Origin: Tractidigestivibacter montrealensis
Lineage (GTDB): Bacteria; Actinomycetota; Coriobacteriia; Coriobacteriales; Atopobiaceae
Reading direction: 5' to 3'
Assembly (NCBI RefSeq): GCF_024741235.1
Contig: NZ_JANSKA010000006.1
Location: forward strand, 1 to 64,000
Length of the DNA stretch: 64,000 nt
The notes under the pieces were generated by a model. It was not told where the DNA came from. It saw only the letters and a list, made by a program, of their open reading frames with translations, and ran no database searches. Made by a program: the position numbers and the translations under genes. Shown in pieces: positions 1 to 8,326 of the stretch; the first letter of the stretch is position 1, and every line of letters starts with the position of its first letter.

Positions 1-179
1 CGAAGTGTGGGAAATCGACAGAGCGAACTGTCGACTTTTACTTGACTGAATGCAGCTGGGTCCGTGGTGGTACCGGCGTGGATGAGTCGGGTCGAGAGGT
101 GCAGCGTGGCGGAGCGCGAAGGCGTCGTGCCGCCGAGGGATGCGGGGTTCTCGTTGGACTGGTGGTTCTCTGCAGACAT
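1..179 (-). CDS. 5' end of a probable Cys/Met-metabolism PLP-dependent enzyme (partial)
   Basis: An open frame runs from an ATG at 179-177 off the left edge, so only about 59 codons are visible. A GGAGAGG ribosome site lies just upstream. Residues 28-40 read HLSTRLIHAGTTTD, which resembles the N-terminal STRLIHAG...D segment of the cystathionine gamma-synthase / O-acetylhomoserine sulfhydrylase family. Beyond that point the expected P-x-Y-Q-T-S-T-F type continuation is not seen; instead the frame enters a short hairpin (TCGACAG/CTGTCGA, 15-34). The gene may therefore be interrupted or divergent. The call rests on one motif only. Confidence 0.45.
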   Translation of the reverse strand, partial: MSAENHQSNENPASLGGTTPSRSATLHLSTRLIHAGTTTDPAAFSQVKVDSSLCRFPTL

Positions 180-725
180 GGTTCCTCTCCTATCCGGGTT
201 GTCCGGAGGGCACACCCGACGCTACGTGCACAGACATGGACGAGTAGGGCCAGGTCCCAATGAGGCAGGGGCCCTCTCGCGTACTTGATGTGATTTGGGA
301 TGAAAGGCAGCACCAGCCTCATTGCCGGGCTGGGCAAAAGGAGTGTCTAACGGCGACAGCCAGCGAGAGTGCAACAGGCGCGGGTAGCGAGCGTGCTCGG
401 ATGTGCGAGGTTCTCCAACTCCTGCGCCTCCCTTTGGGGACTTGGCCACGACGTGGCTTCGGTTAATTCCTAGTGTTGAGCTGGGATATTTATACAGCTG
501 AGGAAGTCTCGCGCCGTAGCGGGCGGCCAATGCGAAACCCGATGGAAACGAAACGACGTGCTGGGGCCCTCGCCGGCCGTGGTGACACACCCCCTGCCGA
601 TTCCGTCCCAAAAACGACCGCTCGCCATCTCGGTCGCTTGACTGCCCCGTTAGAGTGGAATCAATACCCTAACGTCGGCTTACGGGCCCAAGGTGTATCC
701 GCTTCAAGCGTTTGGGGTGATTAGT
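180..725. other. Divergent intergenic region, no gene recognised
   Basis: About 545 bases separate the left-edge gene (reading left) from the YegP-like gene (reading right). Neither strand has a frame with a convincing ribosome site and family match. TTGACT at 638-643 followed 17 bases later by TCAATA (661-666) is a weak candidate promoter for the rightward gene. The length would allow a structured leader for the leftward gene, but no known riboswitch core could be recognised in it. Confidence 0.4.
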
Positions 726-1097
726 ATGGGGCAGTACGTACTCAACGAGAACGAAGGAAAGTACCTCTTCAACCTGTGTGCAAGCAACGGCCACATCGTC
801 GCCACGTCCATGGTCTTCCCGTCCAAGGACGATTGCCTTGACGGCATCAATCGCATTCGCAAGACCGCGAAGGACGCAGCGGTCGAGGACACCACCTCGC
901 TTGACTGGCAGCCGATGGCGGCACCTAAGTACCGCATCTTCCAGACCCTCTCGGGCAACTACTTCTTCCGCTTCTATCCGGACGAGAGCAACGACATTGC
1001 CCAGTCGCACTCCTATCCGCACAAGGACAGCCTGCTGAGAAGAATCGAGCGCATGCGCGCCGAAGGTGATTCTCCGCTGGCGCAGAGCGAGGAGTAG
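726..1097 (+). CDS. YegP-like protein, two DUF1508 repeats
   Basis: The 123-residue product consists of two copies of the roughly 50-residue DUF1508/YegP fold. Repeat 1 starts YVLNENEGKYLFNLCASNGH and carries the conserved K-Y-x-F-x-L-x-A-x-N-G-x-x-x-x-x-S pattern; repeat 2 starts PKYRIFQTLSGNYFFRF. The family is small, cytosolic and of unknown biochemical role. The ATG at 726 was chosen over an upstream in-frame ATG (693) because GGGGTG lies seven bases before it. It is monocistronic and is followed 47 bases later by a strong hairpin. The product call by family is firm; the function is unknown. Confidence 0.8.
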   Translation: MGQYVLNENEGKYLFNLCASNGHIVATSMVFPSKDDCLDGINRIRKTAKDAAVEDTTSLDWQPMAAPKYRIFQTLSGNYFFRFYPDESNDIAQSHSYPHKDSLLRRIERMRAEGDSPLAQSEE

Positions 1098-1143
1098 CGC
1101 GAGGTCCACGCGCGAGAAGGCGACGGTCCTCTCTGCAAGAAGT

Positions 1144-1176
1144 GCCGCTCCGGCGAGAATTTGGCGCCGGAGCGGC
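1144..1176 (+). terminator. Rho-independent type hairpin after the YegP-like gene
   Basis: A perfect 12-bp stem (GCCGCTCCGGCG / CGCCGGAGCGGC) with a 9-base loop is followed by ATCTTTG. The T-run is short, so it may be a partial terminator. The CTCCGGCG...CGCCGGAG core recurs at 37939-38026. Confidence 0.7.
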
Positions 1177-1211
1177 ATCTTTGTGCGGAGGTGCTGCGGG
1201 AACCCCAGCCA

Positions 1212-1304
1212 GCAAAAGCGCACACCAAAACGACCGGTTACTACCAGCTTCCTGGGAAAACGCGCCTGGCGAGAAGCCCGTATCGTTTTCGTGTGCGCTT
1301 TTGC
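1212..1304. repeat. Inverted repeat with 22-bp arms
   Basis: The arm at 1212-1233 (starts GCAAAAGCGCACAC) is the reverse complement of 1283-1304 (ends GTGTGCGCTTTTGC) with one mismatch; 49 bases lie between. The 1098-1454 gap holds this and the hairpin above but no gene. It could be a cruciform-type element or the remains of a small non-autonomous mobile element. Confidence 0.6.
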
Positions 1305-1454
1305 CCCAACCGGTTGCGGGAACGAGCCTTGTGACGCCAAAACGGCGCCACAGCGGCGACTGCGTACGCACCTGCTGCCAAAACGACCCCTCCGGCGCCA
1401 AGCCGACGCCAGAGGGGCCACGCATTCACAACAGCACTGGGTGCCGTCGTCGCC

Positions 1455-2990
1455 CTACGCCTCGAGTCGCGCCGTGAGCAACTTGTTGAAGAGCTTGGGG
1501 TTACCCGAGCCCTTCGACGCCTTCATGCACTGCCCCACCAGGTAGCCCACGACCTTCTTGTTGCCGTCGTGGTACTGCTGGACCTGATTGGTACAGCGTG
1601 CGAGAACCTCGTCCACGATGGGCTCCAGCGCCGCCGTGTCCGTCACCTGGCGCATGCCGCGCTCGTCCACCACGCGCTCCGGGTCCTTGTCGGTGCCGTT
1701 GACGGCCTCGAGTACCTCACGCGCCTGCGCAAACGTGATGGCGTCCTCGGCGAGAAGCCCAGAGATGCCCCTCACCTGCGCGGGTGTAAGCGCGTCAAAG
1801 CTCGGCGCCAAGTTCACCATCACGTTGGCGATAGTCGCAACCGTCTTTGACGGCGCGCCGTCGAGTGCCCCCTCGAAGAAGGCCGCAACCGCAGGGTCGC
1901 CCGCAAGCTGGGCGGCGTCGGCGCGCTTCAGGCCGTAGTCGCGCATATAGCGGTCGCGCTTGGCGTCCGGCAGCTCCGGGATCTTCTCGCGCGCCTCCTC
2001 GATGAAGTCGTCGGTGAGGTCGAAGGGGGCCAGGTCCGGGTCGGGGAACAGGCGGTAGTCGTCCGCCGTCTCCTTCACGCGCATCACCACGGTGCGACGA
2101 CGGCTGGGCTCCCAGTGACGCGTCTCCTGGTAGATGATGCCACCCTCCTCGAGCACCTCGGCCTGGCGGCAGATCTCGTACTCAAGCGCGTCGTGCAGGC
2201 TCTTGAACGAGTTGATGTTCTTCATCTCGGTCTTGGTGCCCAGGCGCGTCTCGCCGCGCCGACGCAGGCTGATGTTGCCGTCGCAGCGCATGGAGCCGTT
2301 CTCCAGCGAGCAGTCGGAGATGCCGAGCGTCTTGAACGTCTGCTGCAGCTTCTCCATGAAGAGGCGGGCCTCCTCGGGCGTGCGCAAATCGGGCTCCGTG
2401 ACCAGCTCAATCAGCGGCGTACCGCAGCGGTTGTAGTCGATGAGGCTCTCGGTGGCAGCGGTGATGCGGCCCTCCTCGCCGCCCACGTGCACCATCTTGG
2501 CGGCGTCCTCCTCCATGTGGATGCGCAGGATGCGGATGGGCGCCACGTATGAGCCGTCCTTCTCGCGCGAGATGGGCGTCTCACCGTCGCCCGCCACGTC
2601 TTCCCAGGCCGGACGCTCGGCTGCGCCCTCGCCGGAAACCTCCAGGTCAAGGTGCCCATGCATGCAGAACGCCACCGGCCCCTGCGTGGTCTGGAAGTTC
2701 TTGGCCATGTCGGGATAGAAGTAGTGCTTACGGTAGAACATCGAGTGGCGCATGATCTGGCAGTTTGTGGCCAGGCCCGCCATCACGATGGACTGGATGG
2801 CCGCGCGGTTGGGCACCGGCAGCGCGCCCGGCATGCCCAGACACACGGGGCAGACGTTGGTGTTGGGCGGGTCGTCGTGCGTGTTCTTGCAGTTGCAGAA
2901 CATCTTGGTCTCGAGCGTGGTGAGCTCGGTGTGGACCTCAAGGCCAATGACGGCCTCCCAGTCCTTCAGGACCTCGGCGAGCTTCTTCAC
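1455..2990 (-). CDS. gatB: Asp-tRNA(Asn)/Glu-tRNA(Gln) amidotransferase subunit B
   Basis: GatB is the kinase/tRNA-binding subunit of GatCAB, which converts misacylated Glu-tRNA(Gln) or Asp-tRNA(Asn) to the correct amidated form; bacteria lacking GlnRS and/or AsnRS need it. The 511-residue product opens with VIGLEVHTEL and has the cysteine-rich metal-binding stretch CNCKN...NTNVCPVCLGMPG near residues 32-55; the C-terminal part is the GatB/YqeY helical tRNA-binding domain. Its ATG overlaps the gatA stop by four bases (ATGA), so the two are translationally coupled. Length and motifs are typical. Confidence 0.97.
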   Translation of the reverse strand: MKKLAEVLKDWEAVIGLEVHTELTTLETKMFCNCKNTHDDPPNTNVCPVCLGMPGALPVPNRAAIQSIVMAGLATNCQIMRHSMFYRKHYFYPDMAKNFQTTQGPVAFCMHGHLDLEVSGEGAAERPAWEDVAGDGETPISREKDGSYVAPIRILRIHMEEDAAKMVHVGGEEGRITAATESLIDYNRCGTPLIELVTEPDLRTPEEARLFMEKLQQTFKTLGISDCSLENGSMRCDGNISLRRRGETRLGTKTEMKNINSFKSLHDALEYEICRQAEVLEEGGIIYQETRHWEPSRRRTVVMRVKETADDYRLFPDPDLAPFDLTDDFIEEAREKIPELPDAKRDRYMRDYGLKRADAAQLAGDPAVAAFFEGALDGAPSKTVATIANVMVNLAPSFDALTPAQVRGISGLLAEDAITFAQAREVLEAVNGTDKDPERVVDERGMRQVTDTAALEPIVDEVLARCTNQVQQYHDGNKKVVGYLVGQCMKASKGSGNPKLFNKLLTARLEA

Positions 2991-4483
2991 GAAAGCTCAC
3001 CCCCCTTCCCGGCAAACTCGGGCGCAACGGCACCGTGCGCCGAGAAGGACTTCTCGACGGCGCGGGCAAAGCGCAGGAGCCTGCGGTCCGAGAAGGCCGG
3101 CCCCTGCAGCTGGACCGAGACGGGCAGGTGGGACTCTGCCCCCAGGCCCAGCGGCACCGAGATGCCGCCGTTGCCGGCGATGTTGTTCGAGATGGTGAAC
3201 ATGTCCGAGGCGTACATCTGCGTGGGGTCGCTCATCTCGCCAAACTTGAACGCCGTGCGCGGCGAGGCAGGCATGAGAATGACGTCGCACTGCTCGTATG
3301 CGCGCTTGTAGTCCCGGGTGATGAGGGTGCGCACTTGCTGCGCCGGGTAGTAGTACTTGTCGTAGACGCCGCTGGAGAGCAGGTAGGCCCCCAGCATCTG
3401 GCGACGCTTGGCCTCCTCGCCAAAGCCGTGCGCGCGGCTCTTGGACGTTTGCTCGGCAAGCGTGAGGCAGCCCTCCTCCTGGTAGCCGTAGCGCACGCCG
3501 TCAAAGCGAGCGAGGTTGGAGAAGGCCTCGCACGGTGCGATCACGTAGTACGCGGCGATTGCGGACTTGATGTTGGGGAGGTCGACCTCGACAAGCTCGG
3601 CGCCGGCGTTCTCGAGGGCCTTCGCCGCACCCTCCACGGCCGTGCGAACCTCCGCCGTGAGGCCGGCGGCCTCCATGAGCGCAGGCACCACGCCCACGCG
3701 CATGCCCTCGACGGGGTCTTCCAGGTGCTCGAGGAAGTCGACGGCGCAGGGCTGGCTCGTTGAGTCGTACGGATCGCGGCCGGCAGCGGTGAGGGCGTTC
3801 ATGGCAAGCGCCACGTCCTCCACGCTACGGCCAAAGGGGCCAACCTGGTCGAGCGAGGAGCCAAAGGCAACCACGCCGTAGCGGCTCACGGCGCCATACG
3901 TGGGCTTCATGCCCACCACGCCGCAAAGGCTCGCGGGCTGGCGGATGGAGCCACCCGTGTCGGAGCCCAGCGAGATGGTGACCTCGCCGGCGGCGACGGC
4001 AGCAGCCGAGCCGCCCGAAGAGCCGCCGGGCACGCGCTCGGTGTCCCAGGGGTTGTTCGTGCGGTGGAAGGCAGAGGACTCGGTGGACGAGCCAAACGCA
4101 AACTCGTCCATGTTGGCCTTGCCCATGGGCGTGGCGCCCGCGTCGAGCATGCGCTGCACGCACGTTGCGGTGAAGGTTGACTCGTAGTTCTCGAGCATCT
4201 TTGAGGCGCAGGTCGTGCGCGTGCCAACCAGGTGCATGTTGTCCTTGAAGGCTACGGGCACGCCTGCCAGGGGGCCGAGCTTCTCGCCCGCAGCGCGGCG
4301 GCGGTCCGTCTCGGTGGCAGCGGCAAGGGCAAGGTCAGACGAGACCTGCAGGAATGCCTGGACCTTCTCGTCACGTGCTTCGATGGCGTCGAGGGAGGCC
4401 TTGGCCACCTCGGTTGCGCTGAACTCCCCCGCGGCCACGCCGGCAGCGATGCGCGCGGCGGAGAGCTGGTCGATGTTGGCCAT
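2987..4483 (-). CDS. gatA: Asp-tRNA(Asn)/Glu-tRNA(Gln) amidotransferase subunit A
   Basis: GatA is the amidase subunit that releases ammonia from glutamine or asparagine for GatB. The 498-residue protein shows the amidase-signature Ser-cis-Ser-Lys triad: Lys in GVPVAFKDN and the serines in PGGSSGGSAAAVAAGE, followed by DTGGSIRQPA. Its ATG shares one base with the gatC stop (TAATG) and its own stop overlaps gatB, making a tight gatC-gatA-gatB operon. Nothing is missing compared with the family. Confidence 0.97.
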   Translation of the reverse strand: MANIDQLSAARIAAGVAAGEFSATEVAKASLDAIEARDEKVQAFLQVSSDLALAAATETDRRRAAGEKLGPLAGVPVAFKDNMHLVGTRTTCASKMLENYESTFTATCVQRMLDAGATPMGKANMDEFAFGSSTESSAFHRTNNPWDTERVPGGSSGGSAAAVAAGEVTISLGSDTGGSIRQPASLCGVVGMKPTYGAVSRYGVVAFGSSLDQVGPFGRSVEDVALAMNALTAAGRDPYDSTSQPCAVDFLEHLEDPVEGMRVGVVPALMEAAGLTAEVRTAVEGAAKALENAGAELVEVDLPNIKSAIAAYYVIAPCEAFSNLARFDGVRYGYQEEGCLTLAEQTSKSRAHGFGEEAKRRQMLGAYLLSSGVYDKYYYPAQQVRTLITRDYKRAYEQCDVILMPASPRTAFKFGEMSDPTQMYASDMFTISNNIAGNGGISVPLGLGAESHLPVSVQLQGPAFSDRRLLRFARAVEKSFSAHGAVAPEFAGKGGELS

Positions 4484-4809
4484 TAGGCGATGCCTCCCTC
4501 GTCTTCGTCGGTGCCCAGGATCGAGGGCACGCGGAAGTAGCGGTCGCGCGTAGAGCCCGCGTTCTTGAGCGCCACGTCAATGGGCAGCGCGCGGACAGAA
4601 TCGTCGATGATGTCCTCGCCCATCACGTTGGAGAGGTCGCCGATGGGGTGGAAGGTGGGGTCGACCCCGTCGAGGTCGTACTGGCGGATGGGCTCGAGAA
4701 GGTCGACCGCCTCGTTCATGTAGGTGGTCATCTCGTCGAGCTCGTCATCCGTGAGGGCGATGCGCGCGTAGTCTGCAATGCCTGCTACGTCTTCCCTGCT
4801 GAGTGCCAT
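4483..4809 (-). CDS. gatC: Asp-tRNA(Asn)/Glu-tRNA(Gln) amidotransferase subunit C
   Basis: GatC is the small subunit that wraps around GatA and stabilises the complex. The 108-residue product begins MALSREDVAGIADYARIAL and has the characteristic D-x-D-G-V-x-P-T segment (YDLDGVDPTFHP) and the closing D-R-Y-F-R-V-P-x-I-L motif. A much longer open frame continues upstream (to about 5241), but the ATG at 4809 is preferred because GGGAGG precedes it and family proteins begin here. It is the first gene of gatCAB. Confidence 0.93.
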   Translation of the reverse strand: MALSREDVAGIADYARIALTDDELDEMTTYMNEAVDLLEPIRQYDLDGVDPTFHPIGDLSNVMGEDIIDDSVRALPIDVALKNAGSTRDRYFRVPSILGTDEDEGGIA

Positions 4810-5061
4810 GGGTCCTCCCGTCTGGAGCAGTTTCACGACGTCCATTCTACGGGACGGGACGGAATGCGGCGGCGTCACATTACCAAGGTGCAACACGGGG
4901 GCGTGGGCGAGCGTGGGCAGAGCGGGAGCAGATGCCGAGAAGACCTGGCTTACAAGACCGTAAGACAGCCGTAAGCCGGGTCGATGGCACCGCACGCAGC
5001 CACGCGGGAGTATGGAGTCAACGAAAGGCAACGACCAAGAGTCGCGTCGGAAGGAGCCACC

Positions 5062-5178
5062 ATGAACGTCCTCGAGCACATCGCCTTTATCGCCATCGTG
5101 TGCGTGCTGAGCCTCATCGTCATCATTGGCGACGGTGGCGAGCACAACCGTCGCCCGCTCAGCCGTCGCCGCCGCTAG
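5062..5178 (+). CDS. Small single-pass membrane protein, 38 residues
   Basis: ATG at 5062 follows an AAGGAG ribosome site by five bases. Residues 3-23 (VLEHIAFIAIVCVLSLIVIIG) form one transmembrane helix; the tail EHNRRPLSRRRR is strongly basic, predicting a cytoplasmic C-terminus. It reads divergently from gatCAB and is closed by a strong terminator 45 bases later, which supports it as a real transcription unit. No family was recognised and no function is proposed. Confidence 0.65.
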   Translation: MNVLEHIAFIAIVCVLSLIVIIGDGGEHNRRPLSRRRR

Positions 5179-5223
5179 CGCAGAGCGCCCACGGCAGCGT
5201 CTCACACGACCCACCTTCCTCCC

Positions 5224-5266
5224 GCGGGGAGAGGGATTCATGTCCCTCTCCCCGCCCCTTGTTTTT
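5224..5266 (+). terminator. Strong rho-independent terminator
   Basis: A perfect 13-bp stem (GCGGGGAGAGGGA / TCCCTCTCCCCGC) with a six-base loop is followed by CCCTTGTTTTT. It ends the small membrane protein transcript and insulates the ATPase gene. Confidence 0.88.
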
Positions 5267-5319
5267 CGCCAGACTATGCACCTTGCCTACAAAGGCGAAC
5301 AAGGCGAAAGGCGCGCGGG

Positions 5320-6417
5320 ATGTCACCAATCAACCCCTTCACTCCCGAATTTGGCAGTGTCCCCTTGGTGATGGCGGGGCGTCAGTCAATTAGAAGAGAA
5401 TTGTTTGATGCCTTTGTCCAGGGCAATCCCAATCTCTCCAGCATTCTTGTTGGTCCGCGTGGATCTGGAAAGACCGCACTTCTCACGTATCTTGGAAAAG
5501 AGGCCTCTGACCAAGGGTGGATCGCAGTCCATGCCGTTGCCATGCCCGGCATGCTCGAGGACATATACGAGCAGACACTTCTAGCCAGCGCAGACATCCT
5601 AGAAAAGGGAAAGGCAAAACCGCCTCGTCTAACGAGTATTGGCGTAGGTCCCGTGAGCGCTAGCCGGGAAGCCGCACCTGCCCCTTCTGAGAACTGGCGT
5701 ACCCGCATGGGCAAGCTCGTGAGCATGATTGAAGGCGCAGGATACGGTCTCCTGATCACAGTCGATGAAGTTGTTGCCACGCTCGACGAGATGATTACGC
5801 TCGCCGCTATCTATCAGCTCTTCGTGCGCGAGGAGCGCCGAGTTGCGCTGGTGATGGCAGGACTTCCCCATAACATCAGTGCCCTTCTCAACGATAAGAG
5901 CGTTTCTTTCCTGAGAAGAGCACAGCAGCATACCCTGGGAACTATTCCCGACGCCGACGTGCGGGAGGCCTTCAGGGAGACGGCCGCCATTGGCGGAAAA
6001 GAAGTCACGGACGACGCGCTCGAGGCGTGCGTCCGTGCAATCGGTGGCTTTCCCTATATGCTTCAGCTCGTAGGGTTCAGATGCTGGCAGGCAACAAGTC
6101 CAGACGACGTCATATCTGCAAGGGAGGCACACCGCGGGATTCGAGATGCACAGGATGACTTTCGCACGCATATCCTAGCGCCAACGTTCCGGGAGCTCTC
6201 CCAGATCGACCTGCAATTCGTTGAGGCAATGCTCGATGACGAAAATGAGAGTCGCATATCAGATATTGCAAAGCGCATGGGAGTGGAAAGCCGTTACGCA
6301 TCAAAGTACCGAAGCAGACTGCTCGCGGAAGGAGTCATTGAGCAGGTCACTCGTGGAGTGGTGCGCTTCGCTCTTCCCGAATTCAGGGCTTTCGTTCGGG
6401 AAGAGCTCGACGACTAG
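5320..6417 (+). CDS. AAA+ ATPase with C-terminal winged helix (ORC/STAND-like)
   Basis: The 365-residue product has Walker A GPRGSGKT at 45-52, Walker B LLITVDE at about 144-149, and a C-terminal segment (about 295-360) with the pattern of a winged-helix domain. This is the layout of the AAA_16/ORC1-like ATP-binding proteins found singly in many bacteria, often in accessory DNA. Substrate and partner are unknown. The gene is visibly less GC-rich than its neighbours and uses more A/T-ending codons, suggesting transfer. The ribosome site is weak (AAAGG). It converges with the ABC exporter gene 32 bases away. A defence or DNA-maintenance role is possible but not shown. Confidence 0.7.
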   Translation: MSPINPFTPEFGSVPLVMAGRQSIRRELFDAFVQGNPNLSSILVGPRGSGKTALLTYLGKEASDQGWIAVHAVAMPGMLEDIYEQTLLASADILEKGKAKPPRLTSIGVGPVSASREAAPAPSENWRTRMGKLVSMIEGAGYGLLITVDEVVATLDEMITLAAIYQLFVREERRVALVMAGLPHNISALLNDKSVSFLRRAQQHTLGTIPDADVREAFRETAAIGGKEVTDDALEACVRAIGGFPYMLQLVGFRCWQATSPDDVISAREAHRGIRDAQDDFRTHILAPTFRELSQIDLQFVEAMLDDENESRISDIAKRMGVESRYASKYRSRLLAEGVIEQVTRGVVRFALPEFRAFVREELDD

Positions 6418-6449
6418 CCAGCCCATGCGACTGACCTGCTCGGGTGCCC

Positions 6450-8324
6450 CTACGCGACCTCCTCGAACTGCGACTGGTACAGCTGCGCGTAGAAGCCGCC
6501 CGCGGCGAGAAGCTCCTCGTGCGTGCCCTTCTCCACCACATCGCCGTCGCGCAGCACCAGGATGGTGTCGGCGTTCTTGATGGTCGAGAGCCGGTGGGCA
6601 ATCACGAAGCTCGTGCGACCCGCCATGAGCTTGTCCATCGCGCGCTGGATGCGCCACTCGGTACGCGTGTCCACGTTCGACGTGGCCTCGTCCAGGATGA
6701 GGATGGGCCTGTCGGCAAGAACCGCGCGGGCTATGGTGAGCAGCTGGCGCTGGCCCTGGCTCACGTTGGTGGCACCCTCGTCCAGCTCGAAGTCGTACCC
6801 ACCCGGCAGCGTCTTGATGAAGTGCTCGCAGTGCGCATAGCGCGCGGCGGCCTCCACCTCCTCGTCGGTGGCGTCAAGCCGCCCAAAGCGGATGTTCTCA
6901 CGGATGGCCCCCTTGAACAGCCATGCGTCCTGCAGGACCATCGAGAAGTTCTGTCGCAGGTCGGCGCGCGAGACGTTGCGCACGTCGTGCCCGTCCACAG
7001 AGAGCGCCCCCGCGTTGACGTCGTAGAACCTCAGCAGCAGCTTCATGAGCGTCGTCTTGCCGGCGCCAGTTGGCCCCACGATGGCAACCGTGCGGCCAGG
7101 CTCCACGTCCGCCGAGAAGTCGTGGATGATCTGCTGCCCGAGCAGGTAGCCAAACGAGACATGGTCGAAGTCCACCGCGCCGGCAGCGTTGCCGATGACC
7201 TCGACGGGCTCGCCCGTGGCGGGGTCAAGCGCGGCCGTCTCTTCCTCCTCCGGCGCGTCGAGGAACTCGAACACGCGCTCGGCGCAGGCTGCCATCTGCT
7301 GCAGCACGTTTGACACCGTGGCAAGCTGCGTGATGGGCTGCGTGAAGTTCTTGACGTACTGGGTGAACGCCTGGATGTCGCCGGGCTGGATGGCTCCCTC
7401 AACGGCAAGCCATGCGCCCACAACGACAACGCCCGCGTAGCCCAGGTTGCCCACGACGGCCATGAGCGGCTGCATGAGTCCCGAGAGGAACTGGCTCTTC
7501 CAGGCGCTCTCAAAGAGGCGGTCATTCTCCTCGCCAAAGTTCTCCACGGCGCGCTCGCCGCAGTTGAACGCCTGGATCACCACCTGGCCCGAGAAGTCTT
7601 CCTCGACGCGACCGTTGACCGCACCAAGCTGCTCCTGCTGGAGCTTGAAGTACTTCTGCGACTTGCGGATCACCACGCCAAGGATAACGGCCGAGACGGG
7701 CAGCGTTATGAAGGTGACGCCCGCCAGCGTGACCGAGATCGTGACCATCATCACCGCAACGCCCACAATCTGGGTGAGCGATGTGACCAGCTGAATGAGC
7801 CCCTGGTTGAGCGACTGGCTCAGGGTGTCAACGTCATTGGTCATGCGCGAGAGCACGTCGCCCTTCGAGACAGCTCCGCCGTCGAAGTACGAGAGTGGCA
7901 CCTTAGAGATCTTGCCGGCAATCTCCCCACGCATGCGGTACACGACCTTCTGCGTGATGCCCGTCATGATCCAGCTCTGGATGCCAGAGGCGGCCGCGCT
8001 GGCAAGGTATATGACAAGAAGCGTCACCAGAATCTTGCCAATGAGACCAAAGTCGATGCCACCCGTGCCCGCCGCAAGGGCCTGCGCACCACGGATGGCC
8101 TCGGTGGTGGCGTTGCCCAGGACCTTTGGTCCCACGACCGAGAAGACCACCGATGCCATGGCGAGAATAACCGCCGCCACGAGCCCCACGCGGTAGGGCC
8201 CCATGTACTGCAGGAGCTTGCGAATGGTGCCCTTGAAGTCCTTGGCCTTCTCGCCCGGCGCCATGCGGTTGCCGGGGCCGTGCGGGCGCGGTGCCCTTCG
8301 GGGCTGCTGCGTTATCTCCGCCAT
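6450..8324 (-). CDS. ABC exporter half-transporter, canonical NBD (MdlB/LmrD-like)
   Basis: The 624-residue protein joins a six-helix export domain (about 30-350) to a C-terminal ATPase domain: Walker A VGPTGAGKTT, signature VSQGQRQLL, Walker B LILDEATSN with the catalytic Glu intact. It follows its partner by two bases (8325-8326). Together they match heterodimeric type IV ABC exporters (LmrCD, BmrCD, TM287/288), in which one subunit keeps a catalytic site and the other is degenerate. An N-terminal Pro/Arg-rich cytosolic extension is typical of this subunit. The substrate cannot be read from sequence; multidrug or lipid export is likely, given the marR gene ahead of it. Confidence 0.9.
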   Translation of the reverse strand: MAEITQQPRRAPRPHGPGNRMAPGEKAKDFKGTIRKLLQYMGPYRVGLVAAVILAMASVVFSVVGPKVLGNATTEAIRGAQALAAGTGGIDFGLIGKILVTLLVIYLASAAASGIQSWIMTGITQKVVYRMRGEIAGKISKVPLSYFDGGAVSKGDVLSRMTNDVDTLSQSLNQGLIQLVTSLTQIVGVAVMMVTISVTLAGVTFITLPVSAVILGVVIRKSQKYFKLQQEQLGAVNGRVEEDFSGQVVIQAFNCGERAVENFGEENDRLFESAWKSQFLSGLMQPLMAVVGNLGYAGVVVVGAWLAVEGAIQPGDIQAFTQYVKNFTQPITQLATVSNVLQQMAACAERVFEFLDAPEEEETAALDPATGEPVEVIGNAAGAVDFDHVSFGYLLGQQIIHDFSADVEPGRTVAIVGPTGAGKTTLMKLLLRFYDVNAGALSVDGHDVRNVSRADLRQNFSMVLQDAWLFKGAIRENIRFGRLDATDEEVEAAARYAHCEHFIKTLPGGYDFELDEGATNVSQGQRQLLTIARAVLADRPILILDEATSNVDTRTEWRIQRAMDKLMAGRTSFVIAHRLSTIKNADTILVLRDGDVVEKGTHEELLAAGGFYAQLYQSQFEEVA

Positions 8325-8326
8325 TC

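Noticed and set aside
60-80. GGTGGTACCGGCG resembling a T-box core
   Set aside because: It lies inside the left-edge coding frame, lacks the specifier and antiterminator structure, and no tRNA synthetase or amino-acid gene follows on that strand.
180-725. RNase P RNA, tmRNA or a SAM/cobalamin riboswitch in the first intergenic region
   Set aside because: Short words such as GAGAGTGCAACAG recall RNase P, but the conserved GAGGAAAGTCCG core, a tmRNA 3' end and riboswitch cores are all missing.
669-1421. 250-codon minus-strand frame across the YegP-like gene
   Set aside because: Composition is shadow-like, it covers a gene with a clear family match on the other strand, and it has no ribosome site.
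4810-5241. N-terminal extension of gatC to 252 residues
   Set aside because: GatC proteins are about 95-110 residues; a proper ribosome site and conserved start are at 4809, and the extension covers the promoter region and the small membrane gene.
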